DNA of 44,018 nt from Coxiellaceae bacterium UBA1530 (GCA_002323325.1 DCQA01000045.1:1-44018); one strand, 5' to 3'; positions 17,901-26,924 are shown, counted from the stretch's first letter. Program-made: numbers and translations. The notes: generated by a model from the sequence alone, not told the origin.

Positions 17901-20900
17901 TTACAAGAGGATGATATTCCCGTGATCTTTAAGGATGCGCCGACATTAGCACAGTATACGGCCGCTAAAGGTGCTACTAGCGGACCTATTACGCTAAATG
18001 CTGGAGTAGAAGATACAGCAGATCTTCTTGCGTCGGGCGGTACTAGTACTGCAGCGCTCAATACGCTGACCGATAATATTGCTGATGTTGCAATTTCTAT
18101 TTCAGATACGCCAGATGTCAACGAGTTGAATGCAATCGCAGCAAAAACTACAGGTGTGGTTACAGCAGCGATTTCTGCTAGTGAAGAAAATTTGGATAAT
18201 CTAACTACCGCTGCAACAGACGCCATCAGTATGACGGTTACCGATGGTGTTAACGTAGCAGAGTTCATCGTCTTAGATGCTCTTACCTCTGAGAATATCT
18301 CATTAGCCAGTATATCAGATACTGCTGATAATCTAGGAGCGGACGGCTCCGCTACGGTAGGGTTTACTGCGGCAACCACGCAGGATGCTGATGTTCCAGT
18401 TACGATAACAGGTACACCGACAATAGTTGAGTTAAATGCCATTGCAGCAGAAACCACAGGTGTAGTTACAGCAACGATATCTGGTTCGCATGACGCACTG
18501 GCTGCGTTATCAACCGCTGCTACTGATGCAATTACTGTAACGTTGACAGATGAAATGTCAGTTGCGCAATTTAATACGCTAGATGGGAAGACTGGTTCTA
18601 ACATTACACTTCATGCAAACGGAGTAGTGGATGCGGTAGCAAACTTTATACAAGACGATGAGACAGCCGCTAGTGGCATAGCAGCCAGTGACGGCTTAGC
18701 TGCAATTACAGTTCAGGATGGTGATGCCAAGATTCAGCCAACCGATGCGGTAACTGTGGCACAGTTTACCATCCTTAGTGCTGCAACGACAGGCACTCTC
18801 GAATTAGCTGGTGGCGTAAGTGATACAGCAGCAAATTTAGCAGCGAATGATGAACTCATTGAAGCCGAAGATGATAATGCAGTCTTTAAAATCAGCGATG
18901 CAGCGACAGTGGCACAGTTTGTGGACATTGACGCCGAAACGACATCAGCTGTGGTGTTAGAGGGTGGAATAAAAGATGAATTAGCTAATATACTAAAAGC
19001 TGATGATACTGCTCAAGATGGGTTTACTGCCGCAGAAACGCAGGATCCTGATGTTAACGTTGAGATTACTGATACAGTAACCGCAGCTGACTTAAATGCT
19101 ATTGGCAATCTAACTACAGGTGTAGTTACAGCATCGATTTCTGGTAACGAAGCAGCTTTGGATGATCTAGCATCAGACAAACTACCTGGAACGGACGCCA
19201 TCAGTATAACGGTTACCGATGATGTTACTTGGGCCGAATTCACTTACTTAGATGGTCGTACTGCTTTGGATATTCAGGTTGATGGTGGAATAGCTGATAC
19301 AGTAGCAAATTTAGTGACAAATAAAACTGCAATTGGACAAGATGCTGATATAGCCATTACAATCAGTAATGCAGCGACAGCAGCGCAGTTCGATGAACTT
19401 GACGCGGTGACTAGCACGAATATTGTCGCAACTGGTGGAATAACGGATGCCGTAGCAAATCTGGTAGAGGCCGATGGTACAGCCACAGCTATCTTGAATG
19501 CCATTTCAGCACAAGATCCTGATGTGGTCCTCACGTTCAGCGATGCAATAAATGTGTCACAGTTGATAACCGCCAATGCGGCAACGACAGCAAATCTCGT
19601 GTTAAACAGTGTATCGGGTGTCGCAGCAGACTTTGTAGATGGCAATGGTAATGCCACAGCAGCTTTATTAGCGATTCATGCTCAGGATGGTAATACGCCT
19701 ATTACTATCACCGATGGACTGACAATGGCAGAGTATGATGTCATTGATGCTGCAACATCAGGCAATATCTCGCCAACTGGTGGCATAAGGGATACAGTAG
19801 AAAAATTAGAAGCAAAAGCAGCTACAATTAATGGTCAAGATGGTGGTACAAATGTGGTCTTTACGGTCACCGATGCAGCGACAGACGCACAGTTTGATAC
19901 CATTGCTGCTCAATCGACAGCATCTGTGGTGTTAGAGGGTGGTGTAAGTGATACAGCAGCAAATCTAGCAGCAGGTGCACCGACAATTGAAGTTGATGAT
20001 CCTGATGCGGTCTATACGTTCACCGATGCAGCGACAGTGTTACAGGTTAGTACCGTTGATGCTAAAACGACAGCGAATATGGTGTTTGAAGCTGGCATAA
20101 GCGATTCAGGAGATAATTTAGCGGCAAGCGGTGTAGCGTCGGATGGGTTGATCGCGGCAGCCAATCAGGATCCTGATGTTGCAGTTACTGTGACTGGCAC
20201 ACCATCACTACTTGAGATAAATGAGATTGCAGAACAAACTGGAGGTATAGTCACAGCAGCGTTAAGTGATAGTATAGAAGACCTTGCTTCGTTAGCAACG
20301 GGTCCTGCGGATAAAATTACTGTAACGGTATCAAATGCCGCGTTAGTTGCGCAATCTACTGCGCTAGATGGTAAGACTGCTCAAGACATTATTTTTGGTG
20401 GTGGAGTAGCGGACACAGCAGAAAATCTTGTAGCAGGAGCATCTGAAATTGGAGCCCAAGATCCTAATGTAATCTTTAAAATCAACGATGAAGCGACAGT
20501 GGCCGATTTTAATGCCATTGATGCTCACTCAACAGGAGATATCGAGTTACCGGGTGGTTTAAGGGATGCGGTATCAAGTTTTGTAGCTGACGATGATACA
20601 GCCACAGCAGGCTTGACTGCCATTGGAGCCCAAGATGGTGATGTAGTCATTACAATCACCGATCCAGTGACACACGCACAATTTGATGCCATTGACGCTA
20701 AAACGTCAGTAGATCTCGTTTTAGAGGGTGGCGCAAGGGACACAGCAGCAGAATTAGCAACAGTTGCACCTCATATTCAAGGACAAGATGGTGATGTGGT
20801 CTTTACGGTCACCGATGCAGCGACAGACGAACAGTTTGATACCATTGCTGCTCAATCGACAGCATCTGTGGTGTTAGAGGGTGGCGTAACCGACACAGTA

Positions 20901-23900
20901 ACAAATTTACTAGCTGGTGCGGCTACAATTGCAGCCGATGATCCTGATGTAGCCTTTACAATCAACAATGCAGCTACAGTAGCGCAGTTTAATACCATTG
21001 CTGCTCTAACGACATCATCTGTGGTGTTACAGGGTGGCGTAACCGACACAGCAGCAAATTTAGCAGCTGGTGCTGCTACAATTGGAGGCCATGATCCTGA
21101 TGTAGCCTTTACAATCTCCGATGCAGTGTCATTTGAACAGTTTAATGCCATTACTGCTGCTACTACGTCAGATGTTGTGATAGCTGGTGGAATATCTGGA
21201 AATATTGCAGATTTCGCAGATGAAAATGGTGCAGCCACATCAAGCTTTTCTAGCCTTGTAGAGCAAGACGATGATGTAACTCTTACAATCGCTGATGAAT
21301 TGAGTATTGTAGAGTTTATCGCTCTAAATGTTGCAACGACAGGACTTATTGCGTTAACGAGTGGCATAAGTGATACTGCAGAAAATTTGGCGCCAGGTGG
21401 CACTGTTGTGGCAGCATTAACGGATGCTGGTACTCTAGATCCTGATGTTGCAATTGAAGTGATTGGTGGGGCATCAGTAGCACAGTTAAATGCAATCGGT
21501 AATGTAACAACAGGTGTTGTTACAGCATCGATTAGTGGTCTTGCAGCAGATTTAGATGATCTAGGAACGCACGCTAATGATAAAATTAGTGTAACGGTGA
21601 CAGATTCAGTGACAGACGCACAGTTTGATGCCATTGATGACAATACGGTAGAAAATATTGTGTTACAGGGTGGTGTAAGTGATACAGCAGCAAATCTAGC
21701 AGCTGGTGCATCGAACATTGGAGCCCAAGATTCTGATGCGGTCTTTACGGTCACCAATGCAGCGACAGACGCACAGTTTGATGCCATTGATGCTCAAACG
21801 ACAGCATCTGTGGTATTAGAGGGTGGCTTAACCGATACAGCAGTAAATTTAGCAGCTGGTGCAGCTACAATCGGAGCCCAAGATCCTGATGCGGTCATGA
21901 CAATCAGCGATGCAGCGACAGCGGCACAGTTCACTGCCGTTGATGCTGGAACGACATCAAATGTCGTGTTAGCGGGTGGCTTAACCGATACAGCAGCAAA
22001 TTTATCAGGAGTGGCAGCTTCAATTGGAGCCCAAGATCCTGATGCGGTCTACAGGTTTACCGATTTTGCGACAGCGGCGCAGTTCACTGCCGTTGATGCT
22101 CAAACGACATCAAGTGTCGTGTTATCGAATGGCATAGAGGACACAGCAGCAAATCTTGTATCAGTTGCATCTGCAATGGGAGCCCAAGATACTGATGTAG
22201 TCATTACAGTCACCGATTCATTGACACACGCACAGTTTGATGTCCTTGATGCTCAATCGACAGTAAGTATGGTGTTAGAGGGTGGCGCAAGGGACACAGC
22301 AGCGGAATTAGTATTAGTTGCACCTACAATTAAAGCTCAAGATAATGATGTGGTCTTTACGGTCACCGATCCAGCGACAGACGCACAGTTTGATCTCATT
22401 GCTGCTGAATCGTCAGCAGCTGTGGTGTTAGTGGGTGGTGTAAGGGATACAGCAGCAAATCTAGCAGCTGGTGCACCGACAATTGAAGGCGATGATCCTG
22501 ATGCGCTCTATACGTTCACCAATGCAGCGACAGTGGCACAGGTTGAAGCCGTTGATGCTGATACGACAACGAATATGGTGTTTGAAGCTGGCATAAGCGA
22601 TTCAGCAGATAATTTAGCGGCAAGCGGTGTAGCGTCGGATGGGTTGATCGCGGCAGCCGCTCAGGATACTGATGCTGAAGTTAATGTGTCTGACACACCA
22701 ACATTACTTGAGTTAAATAAAATTGCAGAAATTTCTGGAGGTGCAGTTACAGCAACGATAAGTGGTGCTATAGGCGACCTTGCTTCGTTAGCAACGGGTC
22801 CTGCTGATAAAATTACTGTAACGGTTTCAGATGCCGCGTTAGTTGCGCAATTTACTTCGCTAAATGGTAAGACTGCTGAAGACATTATTTTTAGTGGTAA
22901 AGTAGCGGACACAGCAGAAAATTTAGTAGCATCTGCAGCTACAATTGGAGCCCATGATGCTGATGTGGTCTTTAAAGTCACTAATGCAGCGACAGTAGCC
23001 GATTTTAATGCCATTGATGCTCACTCGACAGGAGCTATCGAGCTAGCGGGTGGCGTAAGCGACACAGCAGCAAATCTAGTAGCTGGTGCACCTACAATTG
23101 AAACTCAAGATAATAATGTGATCTTTACGATCACCGATGCAGCGACAGACGCACAGTTTGATCTCATTGCTGCTGAATCGACAGCATCTGTGGTGTTAGC
23201 GGGCGGCGTAACCGACACAGTAGCAAATATAGTAGCAGGTGCACCTACAATTGAAGGTGATGATGATGATGTGGACTATACGTTAACCAATGCAGCGACA
23301 GTGGCACAGTATAATACTATTGATGGTGAAACCTTGGGTGATATCATTGTGGGGAGTGGTCTTGTGGATACCGGTGATAACTTCATAGCATCCGGTGCGA
23401 CGTTTAATTTTGCGACGCTTTATTCAAAAGTAGCGTCTATCCAGATGACTGACGCTATGACTAGTAATGCCAGCATGACTGGAACAGATGCCCAAACGGT
23501 TGATGGGGTTTCCTTTACTGGTAATGATACATTGATATTGGGAGACGCAGTCTTTACTTATACTAGCTCTACTGGTGATGATACCATTAAGTTGGATGAT
23601 ATGAATGGAACGACTACTTTCTCTAATACCCTTACGGCAGGGGACAAGATTCAAATAAACTGGGAAGGTTCACCAGTATCATCAGGGAATATTAATATTA
23701 TGGACAGTCTTGGATCTGCTTCTGAGGATAAAGATCTCTTTGGAGTTGAGCTCTTGTCATTCAGTGATACCGTTGGTGACAATACATCTAGTGCCAATAT
23801 AGAAACTTTATTAAATAGTTTTTATGATAATACGGGTGTTACTAATTATGCAGATAAGGTTTTGGTTCTTGCTAGTGATGGTTCAGACAGTAGCTTATGG

Positions 23901-24020
23901 TCACTTAATAACAATGGGGTTGATAATGTGGTTACTATGGCTGAGTTGGAACTTGTTGCTAACTTCACGGGTCAAAGTGATACCTCAGCAATAGACGACT
24001 TTATTGATTATTTGTATTAA
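14964..24020 (+). CDS. Giant repetitive surface protein, probable type I-secreted adhesin (3018 aa)
   Basis: This is probably a large exported adhesin. The N-terminus has a hydrophobic segment (SLLSFSGLVFYFAHIMQQAQA), then an acidic stretch, then a Gly/Ala-rich hydrophobic patch (WILGGLALVGGGIALAA) and an Asp/Ser linker. This prefix is common in LapA/BapA-like adhesins that stay anchored during type I secretion. From about residue 480 to 2800 it is a tandem array, mostly ~51 residues per unit, with a core such as DTAANL..GA.TIGAQDPDA followed by a TVTDAATxAQF.AIDAQTT strand-rich part. A second unit type (ELNAIAxxTTGVVTAxIS) is interspersed. The C-terminal ~200 residues have RTX-like GNDTLILGD and GDDTIKLDD motifs and a bluetail-like end (LWSLNNNGVDNVVTMAELEL), suggesting a secretion signal. 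No secretion genes lie in this window. Acidic DPD motifs may bind calcium. Confidence 0.88.
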   Translation: MNNKNTKTVNTTSLLNNKVVKSSLLSFSGLVFYFAHIMQQAQASSDAMSMQAMSDKNSDAQNDNESSLLDQHVALKDETESDEQLSENSDATVLAELDDTLLEDGSQLTDDFLGSEYIIPVSDASSGSVAAQSSEASEGGSSTPWILGGLALVGGGIALAASDSDDSSSSSTVAASPSDDTPEVTHTYGVLSTAELNVIDATTSDVITATISDGNLDVLGTLTNLHGNNALTIALTDASASARQLIDLSEKTSKDINGLSIKDIDSSSAEDVKTMVSLQNKLGLSDTWNVKLSDANLNAADVKIINSGTTQTSSIDNNTSNTKVIDGGTSGEIDISAATSITGTVEDLLDIVNNVGASFETSGDYGVTCTNDASPQAISAILGHTTGPVTASVDASGSLGSLISELSGASPQDVLSFVLGTNTASVQELMQLSSLTSGPIDASSITNVTGSTADIADLTSLSSLSNFSLGDSVAVSVSDAVSIGQLSEYMALSSASGVGVNFEGGIRDSAAAFAAADGVGTEGLAAIVENHPNVGISITDTATMAQLEAIKSGLSGSVVLEQGLTDVASVFATADGTMGEYWGTIAADYPDVAISITGPSSVAQFQAIDAASTADIQSNGGISDVATAFAAADGTTVVSWAATTFTYPDLAISISDQSSVAQFRAVDRQSTLDIASNGGISDVAASFAAVDGTSTEGSSAIAAKYTDLGISITDQANMLQFNSIDAASSENVGLSAGLKDTADNLALGGNPVSGFIAATSQNDDLEVEVTDTGTVSELNKIAELAGGSITATISGDKATLSNLTTAATDKITMTVTDDISVADFIGLDAHTSLSISLNGAVSDSALNFAATDGTPTAGLTAIGQQAPNALFKVSDPATTAQFDAINAVTNTNIELAGGVTDAASNFASAAGVATTTLNDIEAQDPDASIRVTDGVSVAQFQTINLASTSDIELLGGVADNAIAFAALDGTVTVAFTAIALQEDDIPVIFKDAPTLAQYTAAKGATSGPITLNAGVEDTADLLASGGTSTAALNTLTDNIADVAISISDTPDVNELNAIAAKTTGVVTAAISASEENLDNLTTAATDAISMTVTDGVNVAEFIVLDALTSENISLASISDTADNLGADGSATVGFTAATTQDADVPVTITGTPTIVELNAIAAETTGVVTATISGSHDALAALSTAATDAITVTLTDEMSVAQFNTLDGKTGSNITLHANGVVDAVANFIQDDETAASGIAASDGLAAITVQDGDAKIQPTDAVTVAQFTILSAATTGTLELAGGVSDTAANLAANDELIEAEDDNAVFKISDAATVAQFVDIDAETTSAVVLEGGIKDELANILKADDTAQDGFTAAETQDPDVNVEITDTVTAADLNAIGNLTTGVVTASISGNEAALDDLASDKLPGTDAISITVTDDVTWAEFTYLDGRTALDIQVDGGIADTVANLVTNKTAIGQDADIAITISNAATAAQFDELDAVTSTNIVATGGITDAVANLVEADGTATAILNAISAQDPDVVLTFSDAINVSQLITANAATTANLVLNSVSGVAADFVDGNGNATAALLAIHAQDGNTPITITDGLTMAEYDVIDAATSGNISPTGGIRDTVEKLEAKAATINGQDGGTNVVFTVTDAATDAQFDTIAAQSTASVVLEGGVSDTAANLAAGAPTIEVDDPDAVYTFTDAATVLQVSTVDAKTTANMVFEAGISDSGDNLAASGVASDGLIAAANQDPDVAVTVTGTPSLLEINEIAEQTGGIVTAALSDSIEDLASLATGPADKITVTVSNAALVAQSTALDGKTAQDIIFGGGVADTAENLVAGASEIGAQDPNVIFKINDEATVADFNAIDAHSTGDIELPGGLRDAVSSFVADDDTATAGLTAIGAQDGDVVITITDPVTHAQFDAIDAKTSVDLVLEGGARDTAAELATVAPHIQGQDGDVVFTVTDAATDEQFDTIAAQSTASVVLEGGVTDTVTNLLAGAATIAADDPDVAFTINNAATVAQFNTIAALTTSSVVLQGGVTDTAANLAAGAATIGGHDPDVAFTISDAVSFEQFNAITAATTSDVVIAGGISGNIADFADENGAATSSFSSLVEQDDDVTLTIADELSIVEFIALNVATTGLIALTSGISDTAENLAPGGTVVAALTDAGTLDPDVAIEVIGGASVAQLNAIGNVTTGVVTASISGLAADLDDLGTHANDKISVTVTDSVTDAQFDAIDDNTVENIVLQGGVSDTAANLAAGASNIGAQDSDAVFTVTNAATDAQFDAIDAQTTASVVLEGGLTDTAVNLAAGAATIGAQDPDAVMTISDAATAAQFTAVDAGTTSNVVLAGGLTDTAANLSGVAASIGAQDPDAVYRFTDFATAAQFTAVDAQTTSSVVLSNGIEDTAANLVSVASAMGAQDTDVVITVTDSLTHAQFDVLDAQSTVSMVLEGGARDTAAELVLVAPTIKAQDNDVVFTVTDPATDAQFDLIAAESSAAVVLVGGVRDTAANLAAGAPTIEGDDPDALYTFTNAATVAQVEAVDADTTTNMVFEAGISDSADNLAASGVASDGLIAAAAQDTDAEVNVSDTPTLLELNKIAEISGGAVTATISGAIGDLASLATGPADKITVTVSDAALVAQFTSLNGKTAEDIIFSGKVADTAENLVASAATIGAHDADVVFKVTNAATVADFNAIDAHSTGAIELAGGVSDTAANLVAGAPTIETQDNNVIFTITDAATDAQFDLIAAESTASVVLAGGVTDTVANIVAGAPTIEGDDDDVDYTLTNAATVAQYNTIDGETLGDIIVGSGLVDTGDNFIASGATFNFATLYSKVASIQMTDAMTSNASMTGTDAQTVDGVSFTGNDTLILGDAVFTYTSSTGDDTIKLDDMNGTTTFSNTLTAGDKIQINWEGSPVSSGNINIMDSLGSASEDKDLFGVELLSFSDTVGDNTSSANIETLLNSFYDNTGVTNYADKVLVLASDGSDSSLWSLNNNGVDNVVTMAELELVANFTGQSDTSAIDDFIDYLY
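19860..20557 (+). repeat. Intragenic long direct repeat, copy 1 (~0.7 kb)
   Basis: This block inside the adhesin gene matches 22356-23053 at a constant offset of 2496 bases (832 codons), far more closely than ordinary neighbouring units. Aligned landmarks include GGATGGGTTGATCGCGGCAG (near 20140 and 22636) and TTAGCAACGGGTCCTGC (near 20295 and 22792). It looks like a recent segmental duplication. The boundaries are approximate. Confidence 0.7.
22356..23053 (+). repeat. Intragenic long direct repeat, copy 2 (~0.7 kb)
   Basis: This is the second copy of the block described at 19860-20557. Differences are mostly single bases, with reading frame kept throughout. Recombination between copies would delete or add 832 residues without a frameshift. 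Confidence 0.7.
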
Positions 24021-24055
24021 TAGAGACTGCTTGATAAGTTAAGCTCAAAAAAAAA

Positions 24056-24085
24056 CCCCCTATTGAATGTTCAATAGGGGGTTTT
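24056..24085. terminator. Bidirectional intrinsic terminator
   Basis: CCCCCTATTGA (24056-24066) pairs with TCAATAGGGGG (24071-24081), giving an 11-bp stem and a tetraloop. A T-run (24082-24085) follows on the plus strand, and nine A immediately precede it, which is a U-run for minus-strand transcription. It separates the convergent adhesin and VOC genes. Confidence 0.92.
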
Positions 24086-24100
24086 CACTATGGTTGTTGA

Positions 24101-24661
24101 TTATACAGCCACGTGAGGTACGCCAGCAGCTGTATTGATAGCTGATGTATTAGTTAGGCACCATAGGTAACCTTCTTGACCACGAATGAAAGCTATTTGA
24201 GTGCCTTCAGTTGTTGTTGAGATATCTTGAACGAGTTCAGCGTTGAACTCAGTCGCACGCTCAACAAAAGTAGCCACATTGTCTACATTCACAGTGATAA
24301 CTACTGGTAAAATGCTAGTAGTTTCCGAAGTTTCCCCAAAAGTTAAATCCAGTGTATCTGAGATGTTTTGCTTGCTAACAAGATTGATGGCTGTATTACC
24401 AATTACGATCGTGCGAGTAGCCAACGCTTCTTCAGTACCTGTAGTAGCAACTTCTGTGATTAAACTGTCAGAAGTGTTTGCAACACCTGGTATAATACCT
24501 GCAGTGAACACTTTAGCACCGAAAAGCTTTTGATAGAAAGCAGCGGCACTGTGAGTGTTTTCTACGATCAATTGAAAAGCTACAGCAGCAGTGACGTTAA
24601 GAGGTACTTGTTGAGTAGTGGTTGTTTCAGTAGTTTCTGTTGTTTCCGACACGGTAGTCAT
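24101..24661 (-). CDS. VOC (glyoxalase-fold, PhnB-like) protein with Thr-rich N-terminus
   Basis: The protein carries a single vicinal-oxygen-chelate-like domain. The first ~20 residues are a low-complexity Thr/Glu stretch (VSETTETTETTTTQQ). The domain begins VAFQLIVENTHSAAAFYQKLFGAKV, as in PhnB-like glyoxalase-fold proteins, and ends with the family-like region VQDISTTTEGTQIAFIRGQEGYLWCL. Most metal-binding His/Glu positions are not evident, so enzymatic activity is doubtful. The ribosome binding site GGGAGAG lies 6 bases upstream of the ATG. It is the only gene in its unit, closed by the shared terminator. The substrate is unknown. Confidence 0.75.
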   Translation of the reverse strand: MTTVSETTETTETTTTQQVPLNVTAAVAFQLIVENTHSAAAFYQKLFGAKVFTAGIIPGVANTSDSLITEVATTGTEEALATRTIVIGNTAINLVSKQNISDTLDLTFGETSETTSILPVVITVNVDNVATFVERATEFNAELVQDISTTTEGTQIAFIRGQEGYLWCLTNTSAINTAAGVPHVAV

Positions 24662-24961
24662 GTTTTCTCTCCCTGGTTAATAAAAACGATTAAAACATAA
24701 TCATTAAAACACAATTAAACGAAATATCAAGATGTTACCTTCTGTGTAAAATACACGATTGGTCGTTTACGGGTATGTTGGGTATGTCTGGTTGAAATTT
24801 AATATATAAGTCACTGAAATAATAACAAATATTATTTTAGTCCACCCCTCATGCAAACGATTTACTTTTACATGATATGTGCAATGGTTATACAAAAAGG
24901 GGATAATTTGATATCCTGCTCATTTTCTGATTAGATGTTTTTTTAATTTGGTGAGTCTATC
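24662..24961. other. Gene-free divergent promoter region
   Basis: These 300 bases lie between the VOC gene (minus) and a small membrane protein gene (plus). They are AT-rich. TTGATA at 24908 and TAGATG at 24932 (18 bases apart) are a weak promoter candidate for the plus-strand gene. I see no coding frame or repeat. Confidence 0.35.
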
Positions 24962-25249
24962 ATGAGCAACTTAACAGACGGTGCGTTATCACTTTTTAAT
25001 CTTACAATGGCAGTCACTAATACCACAGTAGGTGCTCTGGGAAGTGAGTCAAATCAGAAGACTGACTATGATGCCAATGATATTTTACAAATCTTCTTTG
25101 GTATATGTATTGTAGGTATCATTATGGGCGGAGGTTTGTGTATGACTTATCTAAGAAGCTCTCACCTGAATCGGGGTATGTTTCCGACAGATTCCTCAAA
25201 TAGCGGGTACACTGTACTTTCTGGAGATCCTGTAGCACCAAACGTTTAG
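24962..25249 (+). CDS. Small single-pass membrane protein (95 aa)
   Basis: GGTGAG lies 6 bases before the ATG, supporting translation. An N-terminal ~45-residue polar part is followed by one strongly hydrophobic helix (ILQIFFGICIVGIIMGGGLCM), then a basic boundary (YLRSSHLNR), which by the positive-inside rule puts the C-terminus in the cytoplasm. The tail is Ser/Gly/Pro-rich and contains SGYTVL. No family is recognised. It stands between the VOC protein and phhA and has no obvious operon partner. Confidence 0.6.
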   Translation: MSNLTDGALSLFNLTMAVTNTTVGALGSESNQKTDYDANDILQIFFGICIVGIIMGGGLCMTYLRSSHLNRGMFPTDSSNSGYTVLSGDPVAPNV

Positions 25250-25408
25250 CGGATATAGTTTGGGTATTTATTAGATGTTTGAGTACAATTGACAATATAT
25301 CATTTGGAAAACTAGTTCATTGTATTGACTAAATCGCTTGCTCAACCGATGTCTATTAATTTCTTGGTAGATCGTGACTCACTAATAACAGCTCATAGAA
25401 TTTCGCAT

Positions 25409-26215
25409 CTAACAAGTCCATGACTCTTTGCTGGGTTTGTCATGTCGATTAGGTAAGGGTCCTAGTGCTTTGGCTTGTTCGAATGCTGGTAATAAAATAC
25501 TCGGATCAGTGAGCGCGAACAGTGATGCAAAATCTTCAATAATAAAGTAACTGCGTTGTTTTTCATCATATCGGTAGGGTGTGCGCAGTACGTTGACCAA
25601 GTTGAATTTCTCGCGTACTGGTATGTTGGAATGCAGGGCGTAATGCGTTTCATCAATCGATGATAGGATGCCCCCACCGTATATACGCACACCTTGTTCG
25701 GTTTGTATTAAACCAAACTCGATCGTGAACCAATATAAGCGTGCCAGTATAGGGCGGTCTTGTTGAGGTAGTGATACACCAAACTCACCGATGGCTTGGG
25801 TAAAGTCAGCAAAGGCAGGATTGGTTAATAACGTACAATGGCCAAACACCTCGTGAAAAATGTCAGGTTCTTTCAGGTAGTCCAGTTCTTCGGGGCGTCT
25901 TATAAAAGTGGCACAGGGAAAGCGCCGCTGTGCAAGCAGTTCAAAAAATGCCTTAAACGAAATCAGCGCGGGCACTGGCGCCGCCTGCCAGCCTGTGAGT
26001 GCTTCTAGTTGCTGATTGATGATCTGTAATTGCGGTATGTGAGTGGGTGATAAGTTCAGTGCGTCGACTCCAGCTTGAAATTCCTCACAAGCACTGTGGC
26101 TCAGTGCTTCCCATTGGCGTTGATACAGCTGTTTCCAAGTAGAATGCTCGGTGTCGTTGTAGTCAATATGACCATTAATATCATGGGTTTTTGAAGTGTA
26201 ATTCGAGGAAGTCAT
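25409..26215 (-). CDS. phhA: Phenylalanine-4-hydroxylase
   Basis: This pterin-dependent non-haem iron enzyme turns phenylalanine into tyrosine. The iron ligands are visible: His121 and His126 in DIFHEVFGHC and Glu166 in YWFTIEFGLI. RRPEELDYLKEPD and IRIYGGGILSS-like wording (VRIYGGGILSSIDET) complete the active-site fold. At 268 aa it is a bacterial monofunctional catalytic-domain form. The partner PhhB (pterin carbinolamine dehydratase) is not next to it. In Legionella PhhA supports tyrosine supply and pyomelanin formation, which is context and not shown here. No strong ribosome binding site is visible before the ATG. Confidence 0.95.
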   Translation of the reverse strand: MTSSNYTSKTHDINGHIDYNDTEHSTWKQLYQRQWEALSHSACEEFQAGVDALNLSPTHIPQLQIINQQLEALTGWQAAPVPALISFKAFFELLAQRRFPCATFIRRPEELDYLKEPDIFHEVFGHCTLLTNPAFADFTQAIGEFGVSLPQQDRPILARLYWFTIEFGLIQTEQGVRIYGGGILSSIDETHYALHSNIPVREKFNLVNVLRTPYRYDEKQRSYFIIEDFASLFALTDPSILLPAFEQAKALGPLPNRHDKPSKESWTC

Positions 26216-26442
26216 GAATGTGCTCTGAAAAATCCGACAGTTTATGGCAGTTCAGTGATGGCTGCAAGCCGAAGGTCTTCAAAGTCTTCATGTGCCACTG
26301 CTCTGTTGTGGGGCGTTGAAAACTTCCTATCAGTTACATGGATTAGCTAACATGTTGTCTTTTTGGTAGTCTGGTGTTAAGTTGATGTTCTTACCCATCA
26401 GGGTATTCAGTTATTACAGGCTCACAACTAAAGGTAAGGGTG

Positions 26443-26649
26443 ATGAATCGCAGTTCAGAAGGTAGCACATTAAAATCCGGATTACTGGACACAAAAACAC
26501 AGTCAGTTTCTCCCTCAAATTCTATTTGGAGAACACCAACTCAAAATAGAGATAACACGAACTCAGGTGCTGACCACCGTACTACTGGTTATGTTAAGTT
26601 GGACGATAACCTTAAGAAGTCAACAACACCTGGTTGCATCATTTCTTAA
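26443..26649 (+). CDS. Small polar protein with C-terminal CaaX box (CIIS)
   Basis: GTAAGGG stands just before the ATG at 26443; the frame could also begin at the preceding GTG, 26440. The 68-residue product is hydrophilic, rich in Ser, Thr, Asn and Asp, without signal peptide or membrane helix. It ends KKSTTPGCIIS, so its last four residues are C-I-I-S: cysteine, two aliphatic residues and a final serine. That is a textbook farnesyltransferase CaaX box, with a nearby Lys pair. Bacteria lack CaaX prenyltransferases, but several Legionella effectors carry such boxes and are lipidated by the host. The protein has no recognised family. A chance match in a short ORF is possible. Confidence 0.55.
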   Translation: MNRSSEGSTLKSGLLDTKTQSVSPSNSIWRTPTQNRDNTNSGADHRTTGYVKLDDNLKKSTTPGCIIS

Positions 26650-26663
26650 ATCACTATGATAGT

Positions 26664-26924
26664 TCAATCTCCCCACCCAAATACCCTGATCTCTATCGTG
26701 AAATCTCTGATCCACTGCTGCTCAAAGCTATACATTTTCTTAAGAATATTTAAATGATCCTCCCTAGTGGTTTTTTTATTTAACGTATGGGAATTATGTG
26801 AACATTGATTAAGTATCACCCGACTTATATCGTCATTCATAGCGCAACGCTGATGAGGTGTTTTTTTGATAATGATACTTTTGATTGTGAGATACCTTAA
26901 TGCAACATGATCATCAGAGTTCAT
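26664..26924 (-). CDS. Possible small protein (86 aa), low support
   Basis: The frame fills the gap between the CaaX gene and the DUF2147 gene. Its translation looks plausibly natural, with helical segments (DHLNILKKMYSFEQQWIRDF) and basic character. There is no good ribosome binding site, no recognised family, and no signal peptide. I list it because the gap would otherwise be empty. Confidence 0.3.
   Translation of the reverse strand: MNSDDHVALRYLTIKSIIIKKTPHQRCAMNDDISRVILNQCSHNSHTLNKKTTREDHLNILKKMYSFEQQWIRDFTIEIRVFGWGD

Noticed and set aside
16196..23654. Many long open frames on the minus strand inside the adhesin gene (up to 311 codons)
   Set aside because: They are antisense shadows of the repetitive Ala/Thr/Asp-rich coding sequence, lack ribosome binding sites and share its repeat period.
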